A stretch of DNA of 64,000 nucleotides from Lycocorax pyrrhopterus obiensis (taxonomy: Eukaryota > Chordata > Aves > Passeriformes > Paradisaeidae), in NCBI GenBank assembly GCA_014706295.1, contig JACSVZ010000022.1:14108830-14172829 (forward strand), written 5' to 3'. Positions 1-14,000 of the stretch are shown here, in pieces. Under the pieces are notes generated by a model. The model was not told the origin of the DNA, did no database searches, and saw only the letters and a program-made list of their open reading frames with translations. Every line of letters begins with the position of its first letter. Within the stretch, counting starts at the first letter, position 1. A program made the translations under genes and the position numbers.

Positions 1-331
1 TGCTCAGTGTTAGACTTTGCCCAAGCTGTTTCTGGAAAACTGGCTGAGGCTGCTCCGTGCCTTCCGGAGGAACGAGCGGGTTGAGGATGAGGGGGATGTT
101 GCCGCCGTCGAGGTGGACACAGCTCCTGCCGGTCACCACGGGCCCGTGAGGCTGGAAGCATCCTGGCTGGACGGGCTGGAACAGCGGGATGGTCAGGGCT
201 TTGAGGTACAGGGGCTGGGGCAGGGCCTGGCCCCGCGCAGCGTCTGAGGAGCCCCGCGAGGGCCGCGGGGAAGGGCCCGGGACGGGATCTGCTGGGGCGG
301 CCGCGGCAGCCGGCGGGGTCTGGGCCTCCAT
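1..331 (-). CDS. ZNF831: ZNF831 N-terminal coding part (zinc finger protein 831), runs off the left edge
   Basis: Read on the minus strand from an ATG at 331, the frame stays open for 110 codons to the window edge. It begins MEAQTPPAAAAAP and contains the block LYLKALTIPLFQPVQPG, then VVTGRSC, LDGGNIPLILNPL and SLTLS near the edge. From memory this follows the human ZNF831 N-terminus (MEVPEP..., FLKALPIPLY, LDGGNVPFILSP). The C2H2 fingers would lie beyond the window. An in-frame ATG nine codons upstream (358) is also possible. An acceptor-like CTCCTGGCAG just before 362 fits a large coding exon preceded by a 5' exon, as in human. ZNF831 is a poorly characterised nuclear C2H2 protein expressed in lymphoid cells. 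The minus orientation agrees with the human divergent arrangement relative to PRELID3B. The identity rests on one conserved block plus synteny, so confidence is good but not complete. Confidence 0.85.
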   Translation of the reverse strand, partial: MEAQTPPAAAAAPADPVPGPSPRPSRGSSDAARGQALPQPLYLKALTIPLFQPVQPGCFQPHGPVVTGRSCVHLDGGNIPLILNPLVPPEGTEQPQPVFQKQLGQSLTLS

Positions 332-770
332 TGCAGGGGCCGGCTGCCATGTGCTCATGGACCTGCCAGGAGGGGACACAAAACAAGCAGGAGTCTGCAG
401 GCAGCAAACAAAATACACGCTTCCCACTGCCAGACTGGTAAAATTAGCAACTAAGAATATCACTGATCTTACACGCAGGCATTAAACAGACAATAATTAC
501 TTCCTTTCCCAATTAAATTGATTCATCTTTCATTTCTCATCTAGGAGTTAAAGTTCAGTACAGTGTAAAGAACACTGAAAACTGCATTTAAAAGCACTCT
601 TACAACCTGCAGTAAGTACCCAAAGCACTAGAAACAAATCTGAGTTTCAGATTTGCAAATGGAGGCTCTAGGCACACCAAAAATAATACAATTTTAATTT
701 TCTGGAACCATACTCCCATTATATATTTGTATCATGTTTTTAAATTTAATTAATATTAATAACTTTTAAT

Positions 771-955
771 ACAGAAACACAGAACAGTTGAGGTTAGAGG
801 GGACCTCAGGACATCTCTAGTCCACACACCTGCTCAAAGCAGAGTCAGCACTGAGGTCAGATGAGGTTGTCAGGGTGTTACCAGTCTGGTTTTGAAAACC
901 TCTGGGGATAAAAACTGCACAGTTTCTTTGGGCAACCAGTTCCAAACACAGGACA
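771..955 (-). repeat. CR1 LINE 3'-end relic
   Basis: The stretch reads like a diverged CR1 3' end in reverse orientation. It has a segment resembling CACAGAA...GAGGTTAGAGGGGACCT, then TCTAGTCCA, GCTCAAAGCAGAGTCAGC, a GGTTTTGAAAACCTCTGGGGAT block and finally TTTGGGCAACCAGTTCC. These match, in order, the conserved landmarks of avian CR1 elements (gaggttggaagggacct, tctagtcca, gctcaaagcagggtcag, tttgaacacctccaggga, tgggcaacctgttcc). No open reading frame of the reverse transcriptase remains. The element is a truncated, old copy and supports an avian or other sauropsid origin. Confidence 0.8.
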
Positions 956-3900
956 TTAAACATGCCTGCATATCATCTGTGCTTACCCAGTTTAAGGGAG
1001 CTAAGGCCAAACACATTGCAACAAGGGGTATAAAATGAAAATACATGAACAAAATGAAAGTCGTGTCCTGTTTTACAAGTCAGATTTGCATAAATATGTG
1101 CAAACTAGAAAACATGGTATCACAGGAAAATAGTGTGATAAATTAAAGCTGGCTTTTGTGTAGCCCAAATTAATTTGGTCTAATTAATGGAGATATTATA
1201 GTGTACTGCTTGTTTTTAGATGCTTTCAATGCCAGATGAAAACATCTTCTAGACACAGTTTTTGGAAAAAGTGAACCTGTTCTTTTGAAATCTATCCTAA
1301 TATATGCAGGGTTGGTGCTGGTCCAGACTACTTCTTATTTCAGCAAATATTTGTATTGGTTTTTTTTCTTTCTTAGAAACAAAGGAGGAGGAAAGGATAG
1401 GAAACTATCAAAATAAGCAAGTTGAAAATTTTCTTTGGAAGAGCTGATAGGGGCATGAGCATAACCCCTTGTAATTACAGTTTGGGTGAAAATCAGGTGA
1501 TCTGTGAATGTTTATTTGATTCTTGCTCAGTTATGCTCACTGTATCCACTGGCTGCTATGAATAATGGGCTGTTCTTCTGCAAACAGCCATAAAAAACCC
1601 ATTTGGAATAACATAATCAGTGGCTCAATTTGAAATCTGCAATTTGTTGCTTTACTGCATAATCTCTAGTGGTGTTTCTGTAACTGCCTTGGATCATTTT
1701 AATAGGTTATCATTACTGGGAAACAGTAAAAGAATTACTTCAGAATGTGGTTTGAAATCTGTACTGGTTCCAGCCCAGAAAACAACCTGTAAACTGAACT
1801 GATCTGTGCACAGCAAAGTGTTAGATTTTGCTTTTTTTCCTCGCTCATGAATGTTATAAATCAACCTCACTTATCAAGCATGGACTTTTCTTATGCACTT
1901 CTGACATTTCTATGTGGAATAATCACTTAAGTGGCTTTTTATTATAGGTAGTGACTATAATGATGAAAGAATGTTAAAAGAATATGGCTTGTTAAAGAAA
2001 TTAAGTTATTATCCATATTGTGCAGTGGGGTTACCTCTACAGGATAAAAGTGGAATTCTCTAATTTGCAAAGTGACGTTATCAACATTTCAAGTCCATTT
2101 AAGATGGTTCCTAAGTTACACAGTCACTTTTGAATTTAAACACAGCATAAAACAAGGGAAAAGACGTGAGACAATGATACAAACTAAGTATGCAGTAGTT
2201 TTTCCAAAATATTAAAAAAAAAAGTTTTGGGGAAAAAAAATATGCTTCAGAGAACAGACTCCAAGAAAAAAAGTGAAGCCTAAATACCCAGTAGGCAGAA
2301 GTTCTAACAAGTACCACGTCAGACACCGTGTCTTTGCTCCCCTCCCTCCCCCAGAGAGGTGTGCAAATACACTTCCACATAATTTACATTTCCCCCAGCA
2401 GCCTGCTCCAGTGTCACAAACTCTTTCTGTCTCTGATTTCCTCCTGGCCACGCAGAGCTGATGGGCCCTTCAAGGCTACCACAGACAGATGTTTTTCATA
2501 GGAATCCTGTGGTTCCCAAGTACCAGAGGCTCTGTGTAATTTCACTTAATGCTGTTAAGTTCCTGGGGCCCAAAACACAGCCTGAGACTCATTTCAGTGT
2601 TCTGTAATGCTCTACAAAGAAAATACCTAAGTGGTGACAGAAAATTTAAAGGAAAGTTTTAAAAAAAGCTCAACAAGTAAACTAATGGTGATACTTAATG
2701 TACTTTTAAGAATGTAATAACACATCTCTACCAGGTGTGGTAGTTGGCTGCTTTTCACAGCAAGAAAAAGTACTTTCTTCCTGAGTGAAACTGCCATGAC
2801 TTGTATTCTACTGGGGCAAATACCACCAGACTTTTCACATCTGTTATTTATATACAAAAAAAGGCCACTGTATTTCTTTGTATGTTGACAAAAATAGCTT
2901 ATCTCAAATGAATTCTGCCCCAAGGCTGATTCAGGGTAGTCCTTGCCTAAAGTAGAAATTCCTCTGTTTATTATCCCCTGGGCTCTGTTACTGAGCATCC
3001 ACCCAATGGTCTCAGCTGTTTGTAACTTGTGGCATTGAACTACCAGCATAAGAACTTGATCCTAATTAGATAAGGAACATTTTCCAATAAACAAAACTTA
3101 ATGCAGGATTTGGCCAGCCCAAAATTTTCTAAATTGATTTCTTAAGCTATCAAAACTGGTCACTAAAATTCCGTTAAATACAATTATTTTGTTCCTGGTT
3201 TGAAATTCTAACTTCAGGTACACACCATAGGCAGGTCTGTGGAACACTGAAAAGTGGAGCAGTTTCAGATAAAAAAGCATTGTAGCAGAAACTGTCTTAC
3301 TCACTTTATAAGTATGAAATATTTTAATGCAGGAGGTTGATATAAAAAAATCCTTTAAAATCCAGTAAGTTCCATTTTTGCAGACTTTTTCCTGAATTCC
3401 AAATACATTTTATAAAACTTGTTTCATTTTGTCAGCACCGTTACGATTTTGGACTACACAACCAAAAGATTTTTGTCTTCTGCATGGCACATGCAATGCT
3501 CTGTCAGCTGCCCACCATTATTAACCAAATCAATAACTAAACTAATGGACTTAAATGTAATTTTTTGACACACCACTGAGCAGAGCATCAGTCTCTAAGC
3601 AGACACAGAGCTCAATTGCTCAGTCCCCCACCTTGGTCTGCAGGTACAACCCAGAGACATGACAGAGTTACTTTATTTTTGTAGCCCCACAGAAACAGGT
3701 TTTCAACATTCTGAACATACACAATACACTCAATTATACCAGGAGTCTTTACCTTTTTTAAAAGCTTTTAGTGATCCCTACCTTAAATACCAGGGAGCAG
3801 AAGTGGAAGTCTGGAAATAATTAAGTCTTTAGTCTGGAAATAATTTTAGCTCACGTACCTTTGATTGATCCAGGCATTTCAGCAAAAAAGTCTAATTTTT

Positions 3901-6900
3901 GTCAATATTTGACACAAGCAGAGAGAAACGAGGACAAAGACTTGAAACAGATTAGAAGTAGGAAGTTGGGTTTTTTTTTTTTTTTTACATTGGTGTCACA
4001 GTAACAACCTTCAGAAAACAGGAAGAGTTGAAACAGAAGAAAATGAAGTGGCATTTCATTTTCTCCGTATCCTTTATCACTATTTATGTAGGGAGCTCTA
4101 AACAGAGTCTTCGAAACATGGGGGGTTTGTACTCTGTCTTTCATCCTGAAATACACTGACACAATGGGAGGGTTTTTAATTTATACCCCTAAAGGTAATT
4201 TTCTTTTAACTTTACAGTAAAGGGCTCTCTTAAAATATGTTGGGAAAGAAAACAATGGTGGAGAGAAGACACTTGCCACATACGAAATGCTAAACTTATC
4301 CAGCGTGGGTGTTGTCCACCAGCTTCTTCTAATGGTGCCCTGTGGGATGGGAGAAAGCAGTAACCAGGTGGGAAAATGCCTCAGGAATGTTAAAAGTGTT
4401 TATGTCGTGCTCAACAAACCTCCATAAACTTGTGGAAAGCTGCAGGGAAAACAGGATAGGGCACAGCCAAGTGCAGTGAAAAGGTCATTTAAAAAAATTA
4501 GATTTTATTTGGGGGTCAACTTCCTAAAGAGTGCTCAGGTGACACAGTGAGCAGCACTGAGGGCTCCTGGGGGGCCACTCTTCTTTATGCAAACACTTGT
4601 TTAAAATGGGGACTGGGATGGCTGCGTCCTCCTCTGCTGGCAGACTGAGTGAATCCCAAACTGGAATTCCCAGTAATGTAACAAAACTGGCATATCTGGC
4701 CTGTGTAATTTCCTTAGGAACAGCTAAGGAGAACTTCCTTTTGGAAGATACAGCTTTTCTTTTCCCTGTGATGAGCAGCTGCCCAGTTCAGACACTGCAG
4801 CCTGTCCCTTGTTGGGTAGTGGTGAAACTGTAATGTTGTAATTGTCCAATATCCACTTCAGTGGGAGCTCTTTCTTTTAATAATTGTGGTGATAGACTAA
4901 TGCCACAGGCCTCAGTGGATTTCCATTCCAAACAGCTTTATTGATCCTGAAGAGTTTTGCCTGTTGTTTGGATTGCTTTCCATTTATTTCTGGAGCCCTG
5001 ACTTAGCAGGCCTCTAATTTTGGTGGTGGAGAAATATTTCTGTCTTGTTCTTCCCATCTTTCTTGCCTGTCACAAAGTTATTCAGGGGGCAGAAAAGCTC
5101 TTAACAGGGCCCAGTATTACTGCTTAAAATCCTCCTGGTTTCTACCATACCCTGAAATGCTCCCAGTCATTGCTAATGGCACTGCAGACGCTTCAAATCC
5201 GTGAATCTAGAAAATACTTGACATTCTGAACTGCTTTTCAGTGACTCATGCTTCTGCTCTACAGACTCAGTCTGTCCAGATGGAGAGAATTACATGCAGC
5301 AAGTAGTTTCAGCTCTGCTGGGAGATACTTTCCTAAAGGAATGTGTTCTCACCTCTAAGTGAGATCTTCTGGAGGATTACTGCATGCTACAGTCAACAAA
5401 CCAACGGGAAAAAAGATGCACATCTTATAATAGAACACTGGCATGAATCAAATCATACAAACAGATGATTATGGGCATTTTACATAACCAGTCAAAATTA
5501 GTTTGTCTTCAGTTTGATCTCATTTCTGGAGCCCATTATATTTTATTCCACTTTGAGACTGACTATTAAGTTAAGGTGAATTTACTTAAAAGGGATGCTT
5601 AATTTAAACAGTACTAATGATTGAAGCAGTGTCCTGGACCTAGTAACAAACTAGTAACAAACTGAAAACACATATAAGTATTTAAAATTCATTATTTAGA
5701 TCACTCAGTATCAAATTCCACATGCTAAAACTGCAAACTGCTTACCTTGAGAGGCTTAAGGAGGCAATAGTTAATTAAAGTTACAACAAAAGCAAGTGGC
5801 TGTCTGGATATTTGCCACAATCACAGAGGTTTCAGGGCTTAGCAGAACCTTTTGAAGCTTGATCTAAAATCTCTAAATCTTGAATAAGTGACTCTGGAAT
5901 CAGGCTGCCCTCACAGCATCCTGTGATTCTTCCCTTTTATATGGATGAACAGGTTGCTGTAATGGCTAGAAGTAATTTGACCTGTACACAAAATACAGAG
6001 CACCAGTATTACCCTGCATTAGTTCTGTTAGAAATTAAGTGATTTTTGTTTTCTCTTTCTAATCAATCTATTTATGTGTGTTGCTTCCTCAGCTGTAATT
6101 TCTATGCAGTATTATTTACATTCATTTAAATTCAAAATATTGTCCTGCTCAGAGAAACTCAGCTAACTTCAGCTGTCTCAATACACAGCAAAGTATCAAT
6201 TTAAACTATGTACAAAGCTGAGCCCACTGTCAGGTGACAGAAGGGAGTTCTGGGGCTACACTCCACTCTCAATTCATGTCCCCGTCAGGAACTGAGGCGT
6301 TAAACCCACTCACCATTGGTACACATTTCTGGGTCCCAAGTATCTGTGACAAAGGTCCCACCCCAGGTGTTTAAAACCCTGCATCCCTCAAAGACACCTG
6401 CAGAGTTTTGTCAGGGGTGTGAGCAAGTGAAAGCAGCGATAAACCTGCTTCCCGTGCTGATGAGGAAAGAGATTCCGAAGGTCCTACAACTACACATTTT
6501 AAAGAACTTTGCAAACTTAAGTGAAAAGAAAGTATCTTACAGGTTTGCTAATTATTGATATTTCCTGTGAGGGCAGTGATGCTGAGAGCAGTACACAGTG
6601 TCTTACTGTCAGAGGCAGATACAGACACTGGGATTATCATTTCCAGTTGCTCATCCACCACTGGCAGCCAGCACAACTCCCTTGATAGACCATACAAAGC
6701 TTCTACTTCAATCTTAGCATCATAGAGTCTTAGTGAACCAGAGGGTCTGAAATAAATTTTGTGCAGGTTCTTCAAACACTACTTCTGTGATGGAATCAAA
6801 ATGTTTGTGAGTGTACCCCAGGTCTGGAGTTTTTTAGTTCTCAATTCAAACAAGCAAAATGGAACGGACACATTTCCTGGCTAGCCCAGAAATGACTGTT

Positions 6901-8013
6901 AATCTTGTTTTACTTAAAAACTATTTCTGCCTTTGCTCTTTTCTCAGTTTGACTTCGCATCTTGAAATGTCTCATAACAGAAGTACTGAGTTCACCTTTC
7001 CCCTTGTTCTTAAGGGATGTGTCTGATCTCACAACTGTGCCGGTTCCACCCGCAGCCTGCACACTGCCGGTAGCTTCGGAACAAAGTTGGGAGCCTCAGT
7101 CCCCTGCAGAATCAGGCTGAAAACGTTTAATTCCATCGTCTTCTGAAACCTTTATAGTCTTTCCATGGTAACATCTCAAATTCCGACTTTGGGAAATGTT
7201 GCTGCTTGGTACAAGTCATTGTTCTGAAGTTTTGCCCTTCTTCGTGTGTTACTAAAGTACAAAGCCACTAGAAAACCTGCTGGGGGAACTTTCTTGTACC
7301 ATATCCTAAGGACAAATATTTTTGACATTTACTTCCACAATTGTGTAATATCAGCAAAACTGTTTAGGTTGGGCTTTTTTTAACATTTATTTCTGTAAAT
7401 ACTGTACCAGAATACAGTATTAAAATCTTTTAGGAAGAACAGGATCTGCTTTACCTTCCCTTTGTTCCAGAATAGCAGCAACTGGTTTGATCGTTACTAT
7501 GCAGTTTTCTATATTTTTTATTCTCCTTTTCTTGAATATCCATAAATGAAAACATTCCAAAGGCTTAAATCAGTAAAAATATTGTTACCTAAAATACATT
7601 TTAATGTGTAAGTAAACACTGTATTGGCCTTTTTGACCTCTTCATGCAATTTGTATCAAGAATATTTCCTATTCTACTTCTTACACTGCTACTTTTCTCA
7701 GCTCCAGCCATAAGAAATGCTTTCTAGTTTAATATATGTCTCTACTTCAGATTTACATCACTATTTCTAAAAAGAAACATATCTAACATATCTGTTGGTT
7801 TTGTAACACTTTTGGTGACTTCACAATGAGGAAAAAATAGGATTTTTAGTGCTTAAAATCCTCAAAGGATTTTGATTTTTTTTATCCTTTCATCAAATTT
7901 GCTCCTGTGCATTTCCCATGTTAGGAAAGAGTTAACAACCTCCAGCCAGCAGACTGCAATCAACAGGTTGCTCTAACAGAAAAATAATAACCCTAATCCA
8001 TCTTTTAAAGTTT

Positions 8014-8065
8014 AGGAGGTTGGACTAAATGATAACAAAATACCGATTAAAGCCCTCTGAAAAGC
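8014..8065 (+). repeat. Possible decayed CR1 3' fragment
   Basis: The words AGGAGGTTGGACTAAATGAT followed by a degenerate AT-rich tail resemble the CR1 3' landmark ggttggactagatgatctttaaggtccc. Only about 25 bases are convincing, so this is a tentative call. A repeat-library alignment would settle it. Confidence 0.35.
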
Positions 8066-11000
8066 TGAAGTGGGGCCAGAACTGAAATGCTTTGTGTTTT
8101 AGAAAAAAAATCTTTCTCGTTGCTAAGTGAAAGAACCATCACAATAAAAAAAATAAAAATTGTAACTTTAAAATTCCTGTCTTACCATCTAGAATTTAAT
8201 TCTCTCTCTCTCCATAGAAAATGATAACAAAACACTTGCTAACCTTTAGGTGGCCAATTCACAGGCAGGTGGAGAGGTTCAGGTCCCTGGAATAGCGTTG
8301 AAACAAAAGAAGCATCCTGTTTTCTTTTTTCAGTGTCTTTCCCTTCTTCTTTTTTTTTAAGCATTTGAAAAGTGGAGGGTGGGTGGTGGGGTGTGTGCAG
8401 AGAGAGGAGGGGGTGAAGGCAGCCCACGCTGGTGTAGGAAGAGTTTTAATGGCCGATGCTGGGAATATGGTTTGCCTGCTACAGTGTCTGCACTACTGCA
8501 GCTCTGTGTGTGGGCGTAAAGAAATGACACGACTGGGTTTCAAACCATTACACTGAAGATTTGCAAACAGTTAAAAAAAAAAAAAAAAAACCACAACCCC
8601 ATCAGGCACAAATGAAAATTATTACTTTTCTCCTTTTATCTTTTTTTAAGGGTTTTTTGTTGCTTTGTTTTAACTTAACAGATGTAATCTAGTCAAGTTT
8701 CTTCCTCAGCCTCTAAAGGAAAAAAAGGTAAATACAGTATTTAGGAAGGTGTTGTATTTTACATGGTGTGAATATTTTGTTACAATTTTTGCTGCTATTT
8801 TTAAATTAATCTACAAGAGCTTGTATTCCTGAAGGGTATCCAGATTTGCACAGTAAAAGTCTTCAGAGAACACCTATATTTCTGCTTTAGAACATGCCAA
8901 ATAGATGCCTAAATCTTGGTAGCACCAAGTAGCACAGTACAATAGACACAGCAGCGACTCCACAACTGGTGAGGCAGGACATCCAAGCCCAGGAATATCC
9001 CTTGAATACCCCACAAAACACAGCCAAAAGAACCAGGACATGCTGGCAGCCCACTCTTGTTCAGTAGTCCAGCAACACCTCAGGTTTACTGATCTAAATT
9101 GGGCAGAAAACAGACTTGAATGTTTGTTGTAACTACTGGAGACCAACAGGAGTGAGACAAAGGGGCTGTTCCCTGTCATATCATGGGGAATGAGAGGAAA
9201 ATGGTATTTCAGCTGATATAAAAGTGCTGACACAAGTGACAGCGACTAGAAACAGTTATGAACACACTGTTGTTGGGAGGGACAGGTGGAAGGGTTTTGT
9301 CAGACAAGCAAGAACACTTCTCAAACATATTTTTTACCACAAAAAGTGAAAGACAGACAAAACAGTTTTAGAAAGGAACTTGAAAACTTCAAGCAATCTT
9401 TATGACTTGACTGCTCCATGATAGTAAGGGACTAACACTTGATAAATGTGTATCTTCAAGTATGTTGAGAAGAGACAGCCAGGTTGAAAATCTTGTGCTT
9501 GGACAGAAGGCATGTGCACTCTGCAGTGCAGGGGTTTAGGTGTCTACCTTTGCAAATATTCATATGAGCCCCAAATCAAGCAGGATTTCTGTTGCCTTTG
9601 GTGTTGTGCTGACAGTGAAAAGCAGAGCAGCTGGATGCACAGAAAAAGGGGCAGGGGAAGAGAGGAGGCACTGGGTGATGGCCCCGTTGCTGTTCAGAGC
9701 AGGGTACCCCAGCAGCCCTTTGCCCCCTCTCCCAGGGCTGAGGAGCCAGAGCTGAATGTCAAACCAGCACAATTCAGTGTGAATAAAACCAGCAGGACTG
9801 GGCTTGAAGGCTTCAGACTGCTAATCCCAAACTTTGACAAAGACTGATAAAGGAGCTAAACAGTGAATGAAAAACAATCCTCAGTTCTGTGTCTGTCTGG
9901 TAAAATTCTCTCAGATATTGCCATTATTACACAGCAGCACAGCCTGACTTGGTATGAAGTGAGGTCTGGCTACTGGCCACAGGAGAAACTTAAATTCTTC
10001 TTCCATGTATACACTAACAGCTGAGATCAGCTCCAGGAAAATTTTGTGGGAGAAATATCTGTGTCCTCAGCTGATACAGAAAGTGAATATCTGGAGAGAC
10101 AAGAAATCTGGCTCTCATCAGGGTTCCGTTCATGCAGACTGAGTGCCATTGCACAACCTGATGTAGCTTGCAAGCTGGCATTGCTTAAATCAGTTCAGTA
10201 AAACTGGTTGTTTTCCTGGCTTGTAAACTTTTTCTGTGTGGATAGAAGTTAAAAAAGAAACCACCACTACTTTTTTTATTACTCTTTCTCTAAACTCTTA
10301 AGCTTTGTGTTCTGTCTGCTCAATGAAGACTCTTTTTGCCCAGTTAATCACCATGCATTATTAATGAGTGGTATCAGCTCAATCTTTTATTATCATTCAT
10401 AGTTTAAAAAAAAAAATTACTATTTTCTTGACTCAGTTTGAAAAGTGTAGTAACAAAACACACATCCTGAAGCAGTAACTCTCAAAGGTGTGTGTGTTGC
10501 TCATTTTTGTCTCAATATGACATGGACATCTATTTCATGACCCTGTAGCTGTTGTATTTCCAAGTCACCATTTCTCCATGGTTTTGGTGACTTTGCTGCA
10601 GGTGAAGTAGCACCTGCAATGTCTAAATGTGCCTAATCCTCCTCTGAGGACTAATCCCCATGAAGAACCATTGTGTAATATGGATATTGGTTATCACAAG
10701 TAGCAATATTTCTTTTATAGACATGAACTCTTTTAAGTTTGAATGTACAGAAATCATGGTTGCCTACACATCTTTCATTTGATCATTTCCAGCGGGCCAC
10801 TTAAGATGACTTTTTTCCCAAAGATCAGTTTTGTGAATTGACAGAATTTCTTTAAGCAACTATTAAAAATCTGGGGAAAAATTGAATATAGAAAAATATT
10901 CCAAAAAAACCATTCTTTTCAACTGGGCAGCCAGCTACTGCCCTCCTATCAACATTGCATAACAACTACTAAGATTCATCTGGCACTTTATTCTGTTTGT

Positions 11001-14000
11001 TGAACCAGCAAGAACTACCACCCAAAGAGGAGTGTAACCCTCACAAACTGGCCAGGCCTTACCAAGAGAAAAACACTTAAAGACAAAAATGTGCTTAAAC
11101 AGCAAAAGGGAGAGACAAAGCTTCATTAGAAGCCAACATGGGTCTCCTTGCCAAAAAAAGTCAGTTCAAGGAAAATTAAAACAGAAGGCAAAAGTAATGG
11201 ATCCCATAGGGAAAAGACTCAAAGGCTGCTGAGAAAATGGTAAGGCAGCCACAAAACTGAAAAGGTTCAGCTGGTTGCAGACACAACCTCAGTGTTTCAC
11301 TAAGAATTGAATTTTTCCTTTAAAGTGCTTGGGTTCTTTCCACAGCCCAACAGCAGAGCTGGACAGGCAGACACTCAACCAAAGGAGAAATTAAAAAAAA
11401 AAAGGGGGGAAAAGTCCAGCCTCAAGCCATCTTCCATTAAAATCTCACGGACCCTTTTTCCAAATTTAGGTTTAATGTGTGTTAGGTAAGACTCTAAATG
11501 CTGAATCATCACACAGTCTGATTTGGGGGTTTATTTGGTTTGGGTTTTTAGTATTAATTCACCATAAGCACTTATGGTGAAGGGTTGTTTTATGGACTAA
11601 TTTACAAGGATAGCCTAAAACCCAAGAAAAATCTTGGACATCAGAGACAAAAAGCAGATGTGTGAGTCCAGCTTTGCTCCTGAAGTATCAAGTGGGAATG
11701 AAGAGCTCCAATTCTTCCTCCTTCCTCAAATCCTCCTTTTGCTGACAGTTGAAAGGTTAAAAAGCAGAGGATGTTACGGTGCCTCTTGCACAAAAGAGAT
11801 GTTTTGCAGGAGGCATAGGAAGGGTCTTTCCAGGCCTTACAGATTGCAGGACTAATGAGCTGTAGTTTTTTCAGGCATATCATATCAAAAACATGACTAA
11901 TTACCACTATGACACACTTAGAAGCAATGTAGCTTTCAGAGCAACAGTTGCTCCAACTCAAAAAGGCAACAAGGTTCAGTGGTTTGTACATGCACACAAA
12001 CTACAGATGTATTCATTTTTCCATCTGTTTCTTATTTGTCACAGAAAAACATAACTCAGAACAACTGACAGTAGTCAGAAATGTTCTGAAGCCCACCAAG
12101 TACACTAACCTTAATGTGTTTTACAGAGAGAGAGAATAGAATTTGACAGGGTCATTGATCACTTGAACCAACTCAGATCCATGTCAAAACCAGGAAAAGC
12201 AAGCATCAGTAACTATAAGTTTGGAAACACAGCATTCCCATCACCGTGACCCCAGGCCAGCACCAGTCACCAGTAAACCCATGGTCCACACCATTCAGAC
12301 AACTTAATCATGTATTTTTTTTTATTTTCCCCATAAGTTTCTATGTAGCTGTGTTTTTTCTCAACATGTTACCAAGGAAACCCTACACTCCTGTAGCTTA
12401 GTGTCCAGCTCTTTATTGCTATTGACACACCAATGTTTAGGATTTTGAACGAAGTGATACACTGTCCTTCTCATTAGGAAGGGATCTTCCCTTATACCAT
12501 AAGCTGGATAGAGTTAAAATGAGACCTTTTTTGAAAGTTCAGCTCTTCCAAAATGCCTGTGAGAAATTTGCCAATTAACTCTTCTATTTATTAATTTTAT
12601 TAATCATTTTACATGTCAATATTCAATTATGCTATATGCTATCCACTGAAAAATAGCCCTGTAATCTTACTGGTGACTTCTCTGTCACAATTCCACTCTT
12701 ATGTTATCTTTGAACGTTGTTGAGTTCCTTTGACAAACAATATTTTGTGAATTTTGTGAGAGCTGCCAGCTAAATTTCAAGCGATAACAATTAGGTTGCA
12801 GTTGCACACTCCTTGTATCTGTGTCATACTTTTATCTAACATTTATACAGATTTTCACTGGGAGAAGAGGTGCTATATATAAATAAATATATGAACACTG
12901 AATTTAGGATGCACTGCAGGGAACAAGAGCTCTTCAACACCTGGGGGTGCCATGCTGGTGTCCCCTGTGCCCACACCGAGCTCACGTGGAGCACGAGTCA
13001 CATCCACACTGCAAAGCACCAGGGCAGGCTCAGATCTGGCACTTTGTCTCTCACCCTGAGGTCTGAGAAGCTCTTCCACGTTCCACACAACACTCACCTG
13101 TTCCAAGAGTGCCCCAGGAGGGTTCCAGTTCCAACCTCATGCTTTAAGGTTGCAGTTCTTACCCTGAATGCCTCAGGCATGGATAACTGCAGGATAAAGG
13201 CAGGGAGTGGTCATGTGAAAGAGCACTCCTGGCAGAGTGAAGTTTATCATTGCACTGGACTTGGATTTCAGTTGTCTGTCATGGTGAGAGGTATTTCTGT
13301 CCCTCTCTCCTTTGGGTCTCATGGAGCTTTGCTTTTATCTGTCGTCAAGGAAACACCAGGGTTTTTTCCCTCTTGCTCATTAATGTCTGCATTTTTGTTT
13401 CCATAGCTACAAAGGAACCTTAGTGTTTTAAAATAGCAGTAATTGGATTACCATGACTTTTTCAAATTTATTGACACCATTAATGGCTCCGATTTTCAAA
13501 AGCAGACACTGAAATCGTATCAGCAGTTTTTCAGCTATTAACGTGTTATCTCCTTGTCCTGAAATCCTGGGTACATGCTCAGAAAAGTCTTCAGCATCCA
13601 GACACTCACTGCAGCCAGACTCGGGCTCCATACGTGGTGCTCTGAAATTACTGAAAATAGTCTGCTCTTTATTTGGATTAGTTTTAATTTCTGATGGTCT
13701 TCTGCAAAGGAGTGCACAGGTTCTGTTGTGAATCTGCTGGGTATTAGCATCTTACAGATCCTTTGTAAATGTGACCCCAGTAGAATAATCTGGAAGAATT
13801 TTTACAGCCAAGGATCTGGGAAACTCAGGATGCAGGAACACAGGAAAAGAACTGAGAGTACCAGCATTGCTAACAACTGGAATCGCTTAGCAGGGACATA
13901 AATTCATGTTTTCTTAAGACAAAAAAGTGACACTCCTACACTGTCTGTGGCTCTATGCACCCTCCTACCACCCTGAAACTGTTCCTGTGCCGCCTTCTAG

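Noticed and set aside
2627..3049. 140-codon open frame on the minus strand
   Set aside because: No family resemblance, composition follows the AT-rich background, no exon-like borders.
12870..13406. 178-codon open frame on the plus strand
   Set aside because: It begins with GTG, shows no domain or periodic pattern, has no supporting splice or promoter context, and lies in AT-rich non-coding sequence; long chance frames of this size are expected in 64 kb.
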